Source: Bacteroidaceae bacterium
Lineage (GTDB): Bacteria > Bacteroidota > Bacteroidia > Bacteroidales > Bacteroidaceae
Direction of reading: 5' to 3'
Assembly: GCA_024697945.1 (NCBI GenBank)
Contig: JAILRU010000116.1
Coordinates: forward strand, 1-47,920
DNA length: 47,920 bases
The position numbers were made by a program, and so were the translations under genes. Positions 25,777 to 34,529 of the stretch are shown here, piece after piece; positions within the stretch are counted from its first letter, which is position 1; each line of letters begins with the position of its first letter. The notes under the pieces were generated by a model that made no database searches, was not told where the DNA came from, and saw only the letters and a program-made list of their open reading frames with translations.

Positions 25777-25777
25777 A

Positions 25778-26530
25778 TCAGTCAAGTGTTATTGAGACGG
25801 GACAATGGTCGCTGCCCATGATGTTGTCATGGATTTCGGCAGACTGCAGGCGTGAGGCAAGGCGCTCGGAAACAAGGAAGTAGTCGATACGCCAGCCAAC
25901 GTTCTTCTCTCTGGCACGGAATCTGTAGCTCCACCAACTGTAGCGGTCGGTCGCATCGGGATAGAAGTGGCGAAACGTGTCAATGAAACCGCTGCCGAGC
26001 AACGTAGTCATCTTTGCTCTTTCCTCGTCCGTGAAGCCCGCGTTCATGTGATTCGTCTTGGGGTTTTTCAAGTCAATTTCTTCGTGAGCCACATTCATGT
26101 CGCCGCACACGATGACCGGTTTCTGCTTGTCGAGCGCAAGAAGATACTCGCGGAAGGCATCCTCCCACTGCATCCTATAATCCAGACGCTTCAAGCCGTC
26201 CTGACTATTGGGCGTATAGACGCACACCAGGAAGTGGTCTGCCATCTCGAGTGTGATGATGCGTCCCTCGTTGTCATGCTCTTCGATGCCCATGCCGTAG
26301 GTTACGTTGACAGGTGTCTGGCGGGTGAAGACAGCGGTGCCCGAATAGCCTTTCTTCTCTGCATAGTTCCAATAGGATTGATACCCGGGAAAACACAGGT
26401 CAAGTTGTCCTGCCTGCATCTTTGTCTCCTGCAAACAGAAGAAGTCTGCATCGAGCTGAGTGAACACTTCGCGGAAGTTCTTCCCGACAACCGCACGAAG
26501 TCCATTGACGTTCCAACTAACGTATTTCAT
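25778..26530 (-). CDS. xth: Exodeoxyribonuclease III (AP endonuclease)
   Basis: A 250-residue DNA repair nuclease of the exonuclease III/EEP superfamily, cleaving at abasic sites. Visible active-site elements are WNVNG (Asn7), LQETK (Glu35), a GDMNVAHEEIDL motif and GSDHCPV with Asp241/His242 at the C-terminus. Length and ends match the family. It leads a two-gene minus-strand unit with the flippase, separated by one base. Confidence 0.96.
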   Translation of the reverse strand: MKYVSWNVNGLRAVVGKNFREVFTQLDADFFCLQETKMQAGQLDLCFPGYQSYWNYAEKKGYSGTAVFTRQTPVNVTYGMGIEEHDNEGRIITLEMADHFLVCVYTPNSQDGLKRLDYRMQWEDAFREYLLALDKQKPVIVCGDMNVAHEEIDLKNPKTNHMNAGFTDEERAKMTTLLGSGFIDTFRHFYPDATDRYSWWSYRFRAREKNVGWRIDYFLVSERLASRLQSAEIHDNIMGSDHCPVSITLD

Positions 26531-26553
26531 AGTCTTGAGTGTGTTATTGCGTG

Positions 26554-26561
26554 CAAAGATA
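26554..26561 (-). promoter_or_regulatory. -7 element for xth
   Basis: The minus strand reads TATCTTTG, 23 nt upstream of the exonuclease III ATG. The -33 partner is not obvious in the AT-rich upstream sequence. Confidence 0.6.
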
Positions 26562-26605
26562 CGAAATAATTCTTAATTCTTCTTTCTCCATTCTTAATTA
26601 TTTTG

Positions 26606-26613
26606 TACCTTTG
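26606..26613 (+). promoter_or_regulatory. -7 element for cytochrome c assembly operon
   Basis: TACCTTTG matches the -7 consensus 19 nt upstream of the resB ATG at 26633; the leader would be very short. The -33 element is not clear. Confidence 0.6.
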
Positions 26614-26632
26614 CATAAACTATTGAACAAGT

Positions 26633-27517
26633 ATGCGTAAATCATGGGGATTGACTGAAGGCAGTTTGGTCTGCTGCGGATGGATTGCAGTCGGTATGTT
26701 ATTGCAGTTGCTGACGGGGCCAATCCGTTGGGACATGCTGGCTTGGCCGGTCAATGCCGTCATCCTGTCAGCGCTACTGTTTGGCATCGTGTTGATACAC
26801 CTTTGCCGCAGCCGCTTTCGTCTTTTCCGATGGATGGCAACGTTGCAGGCAGGCATTCCGGCGATGGTGACGTGCGCCATGATGACTATCCTTCTGGGAG
26901 TCACACGACAGGTCCCTTCCGGACATGTGCCGGCTGACCCCATCGGCATCACAGCCATGCTTTCCTTCTGGCCTTTTGTCCTCTCCTATGTATGGCTGAT
27001 GCTGCTCGTCGGCATGGTATGTATGACCAGGCTGTTCCGCCCGGCATGGCGCAACATACCCTTCCTGCTCAATCACCTTGGCATCTTCATCGCCCTTGTG
27101 GCAGGTACGCTTGGTAATGCCGACATGCAGAGCCTCCGCATGATGGTTCAGGAGGGCAAAACCGAATGGCGGGCCGTTGATGCACGGCACCGTGCACATC
27201 AGTTGCCAATATCCATTGAGCTTCATGACTTCGCCATCGAAGAATCCCCGAAGCTCAGTTTCCTGTCCGATGTGACGGTCCACACCAAGAGCGGCTTCAC
27301 TATGCGCGACACGATTCGTGTCAACAAGCCTATGTCCGTTCATGGATGGAAGATATACCAATATAGTTACGACGAGTCGAAGGGCAGCATGAGTGACATC
27401 AGCGTCTTCGAACTGGTGCGCGACCCGTGGCTCCCCTATGTCTATCTGGGTATCTTCATGATGCTTGCTGGTGCGCTAACCATGTTCGTATGGCCTGCCG
27501 GCATAAGTGGTAAATGA
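26633..27517 (+). CDS. ResB-like cytochrome c assembly protein (System II)
   Basis: A 294-residue membrane protein with about four hydrophobic segments before residue 160, a periplasmic domain of about 100 residues (ELHDFAIEESPKLSFLSDV, HGWKIYQYSYDESKG) and a last helix near the C-terminus. This is the ResB/Ccs1 layout: the periplasmic domain helps deliver reduced apocytochrome to the heme lyase. It is short compared with Gram-positive ResB but normal for the Bacteroidetes version. The CcsA partner starts 18 bp downstream. Clients in this window include the di-heme lipoprotein at 16292. Confidence 0.85.
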   Translation: MRKSWGLTEGSLVCCGWIAVGMLLQLLTGPIRWDMLAWPVNAVILSALLFGIVLIHLCRSRFRLFRWMATLQAGIPAMVTCAMMTILLGVTRQVPSGHVPADPIGITAMLSFWPFVLSYVWLMLLVGMVCMTRLFRPAWRNIPFLLNHLGIFIALVAGTLGNADMQSLRMMVQEGKTEWRAVDARHRAHQLPISIELHDFAIEESPKLSFLSDVTVHTKSGFTMRDTIRVNKPMSVHGWKIYQYSYDESKGSMSDISVFELVRDPWLPYVYLGIFMMLAGALTMFVWPAGISGK

Positions 27518-27535
27518 TTAAATGGTAAATGAGAG

Positions 27536-28312
27536 ATGGTAGATTGGACTGACCTTTGGATGTTTGCCTTGCCTGCTTTGTTGTGCTGGCTGGCGGCTGC
27601 ATTGCTTTCGCTGCGTGGCGGGTGGCAGAAATCGGTCTATGGGCTGACAATCGGCGGATTGTTCATATTCGGAACATACATTGCCCTGATGTGGCACTCG
27701 TTGGAACGTCCTCCCCTTCGCACGATGGGCGAGACGCGACTCTGGTATTCCTTCTTCCTGCCCCTGGTCGGACTGATTACCTATATTCGCTGGCACTATC
27801 GCTGGATACTCTCGTTCAGCACGATGCTTAGCGGTGTCTTCATTTGCATTAACCTCCTGAAGCCTGAGATACACGACAAGGTGATGATGCCTGCCCTTCA
27901 GAGTCCTTGGTTTGCACCCCACGTCATCATCTACATGTTTGCGTATGCCATTATGGGTGCAGCCGCGCTGATGGCCCTGTGGCAGCTCTGCCGCAAGCAG
28001 GACCAGATGTCAGCCATTGACAACCTGACGCGCGTCGGGCTTTCCTTCATTACCGTCGGGATGCTCTTTGGCGCCCTGTGGGCAAAGGAGGCATGGGGCA
28101 CCTACTGGTCGTGGGACCCGAAGGAGACTTGGGCTGCTGCCACGTGGCTCTGTTATCTCATCTACGTGCACTTGCGCCGGAGCCATCCTGCAACCATTCG
28201 CCCTGCCCTATTGTGGCAGGTTCTTTGCTTCCTTTGTCTGCAAATGTGTTGGTGGGGCATCAACTATCTCCCCTCGGCACAAGGCATGAGCATACACACC
28301 TATAGTTCATAA
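27536..28312 (+). CDS. CcsA-type cytochrome c heme lyase subunit
   Basis: A 258-residue integral membrane protein with about eight helices. The tryptophan-rich WWD-type motif is present as WGTYWSWDPKETWAA, with conserved histidines for heme handling elsewhere (MWHSLERPPL, WFAPHVIIYM). Together with ResB it forms the System II cytochrome c synthetase that attaches heme to CxxCH motifs outside the cytoplasmic membrane. It is co-transcribed with resB. Confidence 0.92.
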   Translation: MVDWTDLWMFALPALLCWLAAALLSLRGGWQKSVYGLTIGGLFIFGTYIALMWHSLERPPLRTMGETRLWYSFFLPLVGLITYIRWHYRWILSFSTMLSGVFICINLLKPEIHDKVMMPALQSPWFAPHVIIYMFAYAIMGAAALMALWQLCRKQDQMSAIDNLTRVGLSFITVGMLFGALWAKEAWGTYWSWDPKETWAAATWLCYLIYVHLRRSHPATIRPALLWQVLCFLCLQMCWWGINYLPSAQGMSIHTYSS

Positions 28313-28341
28313 TTCATAGTCCATAGTCCATAGTTAGATAT

Positions 28342-29667
28342 ATGAAAAGAAAGTTTATAACTATTATGGCCGTCGCCTTTGCGGTGGTTGCCACAGCACA
28401 GGAGAAGACAGGTCCCGATTACGGTAACTTTACTGTCGATGCTCAGGTACGAGCTTATGGTGAATATCTTGAAGGCACAGTGACTAACGGGAGCACGGAG
28501 CATGTACTCTCTGTCAACGAGCGTGCGCGTTTCTCCTTAGGGTGGGAACGCAAGAACGTCAGCATGAAGATTACGGGACAACACATAGGTTTCTGGCAGA
28601 AAGATACGCATAAAAGTACATCGGGAAAGTTTGCCCTCCACGAGGCTTGGGCCAAGTTGACGTTTGGCAAGGGCTTTCTGGCACAGGTAGGACGTCAGGA
28701 ACTGGCCTACGACGACGAGCGGCTGCTTGGTGCCCACGACTGGGTGTCGTCGGGACGTGCCCACGATGCGCTCCGTCTGGGTTGGGAAAACCCTTGGCAC
28801 AAGGTTCATGCCATCGTCGGCTTCAACCAAACGGCAGAGGAGCCGGACCCCCTCAGCGGTGATCCTACCTCAAAGCTTTACAAGAATCTGGAGGCCCTCT
28901 GGTATCACTATGGCGCGAGCCAGTCGCCTTTCCAAATAAGCGGCATCTTCATCAATCAGGGCGTCAATGATGTCTGGACTGACAGCATCCGCTACATGCA
29001 GACTTTCGGTGTCTATATGACCTACGAGAAAAGCAACATCACAGCCGATGCCTCGCTCTATTATCAGATGGGGCGCGACCGTACGGACAAGAAAATAAGT
29101 GCCTACATGTTGAGCGCCAATTTCGGATGGCAGTTCCTGCCACAATGGAAAGTAAGCGTCGGTGACGACTATCTCAGCGGCAGCGACGGAATGCCCGGAA
29201 AGAACCGCACCTTCAACCTCCTCTACGGTTCCTACCACAACTTCCTCGGCGATATGGACAACTTCGCCTATTATTCTATCCCCTATTACGGACTGAACGA
29301 TGCGCATGCGCGAGTCGATTTCAACTGCTGCCCGAAGTTCGACGTGACCCTCGCCTACCATTGGTTCATTACGGGACGTCCCATCAACAACTACCTCAAG
29401 GACCCCATCGAACCAATCATAGACCCGGCCAAGATACTCATCATGAGGAAATACCACGGCAAGCACCGCTTCTCGCAGAACCTGGGAGGCGAAGTTGATT
29501 TGCAGCTAAGCTACCGTCCCTGGAAGAATGTGACCCTTCAGGCAGGCTTCGGCATGATGATTTCTTCTGAGACAATGCGATTCCTCAGGAGCATTGGCAA
29601 GTACCAGAAATGGGGTTGGGTAGGATTCAACGTCAACCCCACCATCTTCACCACACGCCGAAACTAA
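28342..29667 (+). CDS. Alginate-export-family outer-membrane protein
   Basis: A 441-residue exported protein with signal peptide (MKRKFITIMAVAFAVVATAQ) and a beta-barrel pattern of alternating aromatic strands. The ARFSLGWERKNVSMKITGQ strand and the GRQELAYDDERLLGAHDW motif are typical of the alginate-export porin family. In Bacteroidetes this family commonly follows ccsA in nitrite-reductase-type loci, so it is more likely a solute porin or respiratory-locus protein than an alginate exporter. Spaced 29 bp after ccsA across a small TCATAGTC tandem repeat. Confidence 0.85.
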   Translation: MKRKFITIMAVAFAVVATAQEKTGPDYGNFTVDAQVRAYGEYLEGTVTNGSTEHVLSVNERARFSLGWERKNVSMKITGQHIGFWQKDTHKSTSGKFALHEAWAKLTFGKGFLAQVGRQELAYDDERLLGAHDWVSSGRAHDALRLGWENPWHKVHAIVGFNQTAEEPDPLSGDPTSKLYKNLEALWYHYGASQSPFQISGIFINQGVNDVWTDSIRYMQTFGVYMTYEKSNITADASLYYQMGRDRTDKKISAYMLSANFGWQFLPQWKVSVGDDYLSGSDGMPGKNRTFNLLYGSYHNFLGDMDNFAYYSIPYYGLNDAHARVDFNCCPKFDVTLAYHWFITGRPINNYLKDPIEPIIDPAKILIMRKYHGKHRFSQNLGGEVDLQLSYRPWKNVTLQAGFGMMISSETMRFLRSIGKYQKWGWVGFNVNPTIFTTRRN

Positions 29668-29701
29668 AAGGAAGGCATCATAACGAAATAACAATCAAAT
29701 T

Positions 29702-30007
29702 ATGGTAAAACACATTATACTATGGCGGCTGAGGGAAGACCTCACCGCAGAAGAGAAAGAAAACGTGAAGCGCGACATCAAGGCTGGGTTGGAAGGACTG
29801 GCCGGACGCATACCTGGACTATTGAGCATCGTGGTCAACATAGATGGCCGGCTGGAGTCATCCAACGCCGACATCATGCTCGACAGCACCTTCACCGACG
29901 AAGCCGCATTACGGGCCTACGCCTTTCATCCCGAACACGTTGCAGTGGCAGATGGCAAGGTACGCCCCTACACCTGCCTGCGCACATGCTTGGACTATAC
30001 AATTTAA
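29702..30007 (+). CDS. Dabb-family stress-responsive protein
   Basis: A 101-residue dimeric alpha/beta-barrel protein. MVKHIILWRLREDLTAEEKE is the standard Dabb opening, and the end includes YAFHPEHVAVADGKVRPY, a family hallmark. Members are small cytoplasmic proteins of mostly unknown role. It lies 34 bp after the porin and 53 bp before rmlA, so it could be transcribed with either. Confidence 0.9.
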   Translation: MVKHIILWRLREDLTAEEKENVKRDIKAGLEGLAGRIPGLLSIVVNIDGRLESSNADIMLDSTFTDEAALRAYAFHPEHVAVADGKVRPYTCLRTCLDYTI

Positions 30008-30060
30008 TTGACGTTATAATGCAATAACGATATCACGACATCACGAATAATAAAAGGACC

Positions 30061-30936
30061 ATGAAAGGAATTGTATTGGCCGGTGGGTCCGGCACACGGC
30101 TCTATCCCATCACGAGGGGCATCAGCAAACAGCTCATGCCTATCTATGACAAACCCATGATCTATTATCCCCTCAGCGTCCTCATGCTGGCGGGCATACG
30201 CGACATTCTCATCATCTCCACACCTTTCGACCTGCCTGGTTTCAAGCGTTTGCTTGGCGATGGCAGCGACTACGGCGTGCACTTCGAATATGCCGAGCAA
30301 CCTTCGCCCGACGGTCTTGCACAGGCCTTCACCATTGGTGCTGACTTCATCGGCGACGACTGTGCTTGTCTCGTTCTGGGCGACAACATCTTCCAGGGCA
30401 ATGGCTTCCAGACAATGCTCCAGGAGGCTGTGCGTACTGCTGAGGAGGAGAGTAAGGCAACCGTCTTCGGCTATTGGGTAAACGACCCCGAGCGTTATGG
30501 CGTGGCGGAGTTCGACGAGCAGGGCAACTGCCTCTCCATCGAGGAGAAGCCAGCCCATCCCAAGAGCAACTACGCCGTGGTGGGACTCTACTTCTATCCC
30601 AACAAGGTGGTCGATGTGGCACGGAACATCAAGCCCAGCGCACGCGGTGAGTATGAGATTACGACCGTTAACCAGCGCTTCCTGGAGGACGGCGAGCTGA
30701 AGGTGCAAACGCTGGGACGCGGTTTCGCATGGCTCGATACCGGCACGTTCGACTCCCTCTCCGAGGCTTCCACCTATATTGAGGTGCTCGAGAAGAGACA
30801 GGGACTGAAGGTCGGTTGCCTCGAAGACATCGCCTACCGCAAAGGCTGGATTGACGCCGACCGCATGCGGCAACTGGCACAGCCGATGATCAAGAACCAA
30901 TACGGGCAATACCTGCTCAAGGTCATCGAAATGTAA
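30061..30936 (+). CDS. rfbA: Glucose-1-phosphate thymidylyltransferase
   Basis: A 291-residue nucleotidyltransferase making dTDP-glucose from dTTP and glucose 1-phosphate, the first step to dTDP-L-rhamnose and other deoxysugars. Signatures are [11 protein letters not shown] (6-16), [18 protein letters not shown] (22-39), GDNIFQG around 115, and [19 protein letters not shown]. Length is normal. The usual rfbB, rfbC and rfbD partners are not in this window, so it is an orphan copy here. A 23-bp repeat array follows its stop. Confidence 0.97.
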   Translation: MKGIVLAGGSGTRLYPITRGISKQLMPIYDKPMIYYPLSVLMLAGIRDILIISTPFDLPGFKRLLGDGSDYGVHFEYAEQPSPDGLAQAFTIGADFIGDDCACLVLGDNIFQGNGFQTMLQEAVRTAEEESKATVFGYWVNDPERYGVAEFDEQGNCLSIEEKPAHPKSNYAVVGLYFYPNKVVDVARNIKPSARGEYEITTVNQRFLEDGELKVQTLGRGFAWLDTGTFDSLSEASTYIEVLEKRQGLKVGCLEDIAYRKGWIDADRMRQLAQPMIKNQYGQYLLKVIEM

Positions 30937-30967
30937 AGCATTCTACGCGACTACAATCGCGACTAAT

Positions 30968-31137
30968 CGTTCCGTCAATAGCGTCCTATCCCTCCCGTCG
31001 AAGGATTACTATTCCTCTCGCCGAAGGATTACTATTCCTTCCATTGGAGGATTACTATTCCTTCCATTGGAAGATTACTATTCCTTCCGCCGAAGGATTA
31101 CTATCCTCCGGCGGAAGCGATAGCCCGCTCCCGCAGT
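30968..31137 (+). repeat. 23-bp-period hairpin array A
   Basis: Five units repeat with a period of exactly 23 bp; the core GGATTACTATTCC (or a one-base variant) starts at 31003, 31026, 31049, 31072 and 31095. Each unit can form a small hairpin with GAAGGA/TCCTTC arms around a TTACTAT loop. The array is preceded by GCGTCCTATCC at about 30981 and followed by GCGATAG. It fills the space between the convergent rfbA and Cthe_2159-type genes. Two related arrays lie near the end of the window. Confidence 0.88.
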
Positions 31138-31145
31138 AGCGAAGT

Positions 31146-32357
31146 TTAGTTCTTGACGTTGGCTTGGACGGTGGCATTGGCGGACTTGGTGTAGGTGCCG
31201 TCAACCTTGATACCGTATGAATACTTGCCTTTGTTCGACACTTGGATTGTACCGGCATTGACGGTCAGGTTCCCTTTTACCTTGATACCAATGCAACGGT
31301 CTTCGTCCTCGGTCTCTTCGTCCTCGTAGGTGGTACCGTTGGCACGAATCTGCATGAGGGTGGTATTGTCTTCCTCACCCACCACCATGTTGCCGGCAAC
31401 CTGAATGCCTCTGCTGCCGTCGCCATTCGCTACGATGATGAATGTGCCGCCACTGACGGTCAGGTCGCCTGGAACCTTGATGCCCTTCGTGATATCGTTT
31501 TCGGCTGTTATATTGATGCTACCGCCCCGTATGAACATCTGTCCGTTGTTTTCCTTGGAGGGGTCGGGCGTGACATCATCGCTGAGTGTCACCTTTTCCA
31601 CTTGCAGTCCGTCGCCAGCCTGTCCGGTGAGCGTTATCGTTCCGCCGTTCATTTGGAAGTACTGCCCGACGTGCATTGCGTCGCTGATTGCTCTGTTGAC
31701 GGTGATGCTGCCTGTGCTCTTCTTCAATTGCATGTATTCCTTCGTAGCAATAGCATGCTTGGAATTTCCCGTTACGGTGAGTGAACCGCTACCCTCTATC
31801 TCAAGGTGTCCCTTGCAATAGAAAGCAGCCTTCTGCTCTCCGCCTGTTGAATCGGCGAGGAAGTTCTTGGTACCTGGATTGAGTATCAGGTTAATACGCT
31901 TGCCACATTGGATATCGATGGCTGCACCACGGTTGCTCTTAAGGTTGAGGCCGTTCATGTAGAATTTACACTTGAGCGGCCCCTCGTAGGTCAGCGAACC
32001 CTGTGTACTTTCACCCTGCAAGACGAATTCCAGTTCATTCTTTGTGTCTGTGCTGAGGATGGAAACGTGGCCGCCGTCGGTTTCATACGTAACATTTGGG
32101 GCATGTCCCAAATCTACCGTGGCCTGGTCGCCATCCCATGTGACGGTAACGGTGTGCACCACCTTGATGCTGTCCACCTCGGCGGGAGCGTAGGTCGAAT
32201 CACCCACGATGAAGGCACTGCCGTCCTTTACGAACTGCAGTTCCGACGTCGTGAAGCGTGTACTACTGTCTCCTTTCCAGATGCGTATCTGCTCTTGTGC
32301 CTGAACCATGCAAGCACACAGCAAGAATATGCTCATTAATAGCTTCTTCATTGTCAT
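31146..32357 (-). CDS. Cthe_2159-type carbohydrate-binding beta-helix protein
   Basis: A 403-residue exported protein (signal peptide MKKLLMSIFLLCACMVQAQ; starts at 32357 and 32351 are both possible). After an N-terminal SIKVVHTVTVTWDGD region it turns into regular beta-helix rungs such as GSLTVTGNSKHAIATKEYMQL and GSITVNRAISDAMHVG, matching the Cthe_2159 family, founded on a clostridial protein that binds acidic polysaccharide. It is the last gene of the VTC/DUF4956 operon. Such proteins often travel with VTC-domain genes; the shared role is not known. Confidence 0.85.
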   Translation of the reverse strand: MTMKKLLMSIFLLCACMVQAQEQIRIWKGDSSTRFTTSELQFVKDGSAFIVGDSTYAPAEVDSIKVVHTVTVTWDGDQATVDLGHAPNVTYETDGGHVSILSTDTKNELEFVLQGESTQGSLTYEGPLKCKFYMNGLNLKSNRGAAIDIQCGKRINLILNPGTKNFLADSTGGEQKAAFYCKGHLEIEGSGSLTVTGNSKHAIATKEYMQLKKSTGSITVNRAISDAMHVGQYFQMNGGTITLTGQAGDGLQVEKVTLSDDVTPDPSKENNGQMFIRGGSINITAENDITKGIKVPGDLTVSGGTFIIVANGDGSRGIQVAGNMVVGEEDNTTLMQIRANGTTYEDEETEDEDRCIGIKVKGNLTVNAGTIQVSNKGKYSYGIKVDGTYTKSANATVQANVKN

Positions 32358-32414
32358 CCTGTGTTATGATGTCCTGCAAAACCCACATCCTTGAGGGAGG
32401 GTATGGGAAGAGAA

Positions 32415-32867
32415 CTACTTCCTGACCTTGATGGTCTTGTTGCCCATTCGAACGACGTAAACACCGGCGGGCAGATTGCCGAGGTTGACATTGGCACCTT
32501 CCTTGACATTGGCAATGCTGACGAGTGCGCCGCCTGCATTGTAGATGTACAACATTCCGTCACCCTTGATGGCAAGTGTGCCGTCCTTGTAGGTGAGATT
32601 CTCTGCCTGTTCGGGCAGGGCTTTGATGGCGTCTGCTATCTCCGTGAATGTAATCTTGTCCAGATTGGAAAGAGAATAGGTGTACTTACCTTGAGTGGTA
32701 GAGACTACCATAGCACCATCCTCGAAGGTGATTCTCTGTACAAGGGGCAGGGAGATGCTTTGATCTGTGCCATTGTAGGTGAGAGTAAGGTAATTGTACT
32801 CGTCGGCCCTCATACCAGAGCTGACCATGAGCAGCAGAGCTGCAAGAATAATCTTTGTCTTCATCAT
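32415..32867 (-). CDS. Small secreted protein with T9SS-like C-terminal domain
   Basis: A 150-residue exported protein (MMKTKIILAALLLMVSSGMRA; Met1 or Met2). The first half is a small beta domain (LTLTYNGTDQSISLPLVQRITFEDG). The last 50 residues (LYIYNAGGALVSIANVKEG, LPAGVYVVRMGNKTIKVRK) resemble the type IX secretion sorting domain. It may be a surface-anchored accessory to the beta-helix protein encoded 57 bp downstream. Function unknown. Confidence 0.75.
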   Translation of the reverse strand: MMKTKIILAALLLMVSSGMRADEYNYLTLTYNGTDQSISLPLVQRITFEDGAMVVSTTQGKYTYSLSNLDKITFTEIADAIKALPEQAENLTYKDGTLAIKGDGMLYIYNAGGALVSIANVKEGANVNLGNLPAGVYVVRMGNKTIKVRK

Positions 32868-32924
32868 TATTTGGATTTTGTATTTATCATCTTAACATTA
32901 ACGCTTTAACCTCATCACCTCTAT

Positions 32925-33803
32925 TCAGAAGCTGTACTTATAACCGAGGCAGATGGCGTGCTTCCTATCGTGTTGACGCACTACCTCGCTATCTTCGATG
33001 TCATACATGTTGAAGGTGATGACGTAAGACAGGGAAACCTCGTTGTGCTTTCGGAACTTATAGGAGGAGCCTATGGCTGCACGTATCTTCTGGAGTAGCA
33101 TGTGGTCGCCCACGCTGACGCTGTTGTGCGCCTCGGCTGAGACGAACGGCGAAAAGGGGAAGCGTTTCTTGTCGTATTCGAGCTTGATGCGCGAGCGCAA
33201 CACCTGGTCGGTATATGCAAGATAGTATTTGGGCTCTGTTATGTCAAATGGAGTTTCTTCATACCAGGAAATTTCGTTCCAGTCATCATCGAAGTCATAC
33301 TTCTTCTCGTAGATGACACGATGCTTGAACTTGTCAACGGTCCTGGCACGGCTACGCGTCAGCTGGTAGCGCTCGCGGAGGGAAATCTTGAGCCATTTCC
33401 ACAGCTTGATGCTACCGATGGCCTCGGCGCTGAACCTATGACGGGGATACCAATGTCTGGGGGTATGATTATAGCCAATCTCCCAATACTCGGAACCCAC
33501 TTCACCTTCACTTTTGTCTTTGTACTTGTCCGGCCGATAGGTATAGAGGAAGTTGTAGTTGACACCCAACTTAAGATACTTGCAAACCTTGTAGCTTGTG
33601 CCAAGTCCTGCGGAGAAGCGTGCCCTGTCTTGGGAACGGTACTCCAAGTCCAAGCCAACATCCCAATTCTTGGTGATGGCTTTCTCCACCCCAATCTCAT
33701 GCCAAAGTCCCAACTCATCATTATCTTGCTCTTGTGCAGAGACAAGGAGCAGGGAACAAGGAGCAAGGAGCAGGAGTGCAAGTATGAGTTGACGCAGTTT
33801 CAT
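32925..33803 (-). CDS. DUF2490 outer-membrane protein
   Basis: A 292-residue exported protein (MKLRQLILALLLLAPCSLLLVSAQ). The body has alternating strands (LGLWHEIGVEKAITKNWDVGL, LKLGVNYNFLYTYRPDKY) and ends in HAICLGYKYSF with a C-terminal Phe, as expected for a beta-barrel of the DUF2490 family. Its ATG overlaps the DUF4956 stop by 4 nt (33800-33803), so translation is coupled. It may be the outer-membrane component of the VTC/DUF4956 system; this is inference. Confidence 0.85.
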   Translation of the reverse strand: MKLRQLILALLLLAPCSLLLVSAQEQDNDELGLWHEIGVEKAITKNWDVGLDLEYRSQDRARFSAGLGTSYKVCKYLKLGVNYNFLYTYRPDKYKDKSEGEVGSEYWEIGYNHTPRHWYPRHRFSAEAIGSIKLWKWLKISLRERYQLTRSRARTVDKFKHRVIYEKKYDFDDDWNEISWYEETPFDITEPKYYLAYTDQVLRSRIKLEYDKKRFPFSPFVSAEAHNSVSVGDHMLLQKIRAAIGSSYKFRKHNEVSLSYVITFNMYDIEDSEVVRQHDRKHAICLGYKYSF

Positions 33804-34513
33804 AAACGAGGCATTTTTGTCATTTCTTCTATGCTGTTACCACGATCGACGGGTTCATCGTAGTATATGCGAATGAGGCAGGCATCCTTGAGGAAATCGA
33901 CGAGACCAATTTCCAGACGTTGTATCTTCAGGCCCGTGCGTTTCTCCAGATCGGCCTTCAACTCTTCGCGCTTGTCGGGAGCGATGAGGGCAACATTGTC
34001 GTACTTAATGTACTTGCTGCAACTGCTACTGACCAGCTTGCTGCTCTCGAATAGCCACGCCATACAAATAAACGCTAAATTGACGAAGACAATGGTTACC
34101 AGGCCGAAACCGTCCCAATAGTCTGCCTTGGGATGATACTCGGCACGACCGAGGGCATTTACCACACTCAGTGCAATGAGCATAAAGAGGTATGTCATCT
34201 CGCGGATGGGAACAGCCTCCGTACGGAAGCGCATGATGCCGAAGATGGCAAAGAGACCCATAGCCGCTCCGATGTTCATGCCGTCACCCTCCATCAGGCT
34301 TACCAGAAGGAAGATGCTCATGGACATCAGGATGTAGATAAACATGTAGTCACGACGATGACTGCGTGGATAGTAGAAGCCACGTGCGATAATGCACACC
34401 ACAATCAGGTTGATGATAAAGCGCATTACCAAAGAGATGAAATGCTGGGGGTCGAAAAGCGTCAAGCCTATCAGATTACCCAACTCATAGTTTAAGTTCT
34501 GAATGATTTCCAT
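33800..34513 (-). CDS. DUF4956 membrane protein
   Basis: A 237-residue protein with about four hydrophobic segments in the first 140 residues, followed by a cytoplasmic domain of about 90 residues (IKYDNVALIAPDKREELKADLEKRTGLKIQRLEIG). This layout fits DUF4956, a family repeatedly found beside VTC-domain proteins. The stop codon overlaps the DUF2490 start. Role unknown; a membrane partner for the polymer made or bound by the VTC protein is plausible. Confidence 0.85.
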   Translation of the reverse strand: MEIIQNLNYELGNLIGLTLFDPQHFISLVMRFIINLIVVCIIARGFYYPRSHRRDYMFIYILMSMSIFLLVSLMEGDGMNIGAAMGLFAIFGIMRFRTEAVPIREMTYLFMLIALSVVNALGRAEYHPKADYWDGFGLVTIVFVNLAFICMAWLFESSKLVSSSCSKYIKYDNVALIAPDKREELKADLEKRTGLKIQRLEIGLVDFLKDACLIRIYYDEPVDRGNSIEEMTKMPRL

Positions 34514-34529
34514 ATGGATGATAGTTTAT

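Noticed and set aside
28342..29667. True alginate export function
   Set aside because: No alginate synthesis genes are present; the family name is broad, and the context is cytochrome c assembly.
30968..31137. CRISPR array suggested by regularly spaced repeats
   Set aside because: The period is only 23 bp, the so-called spacers are 4-10 bp and partly conserved, and no cas genes are in the window.
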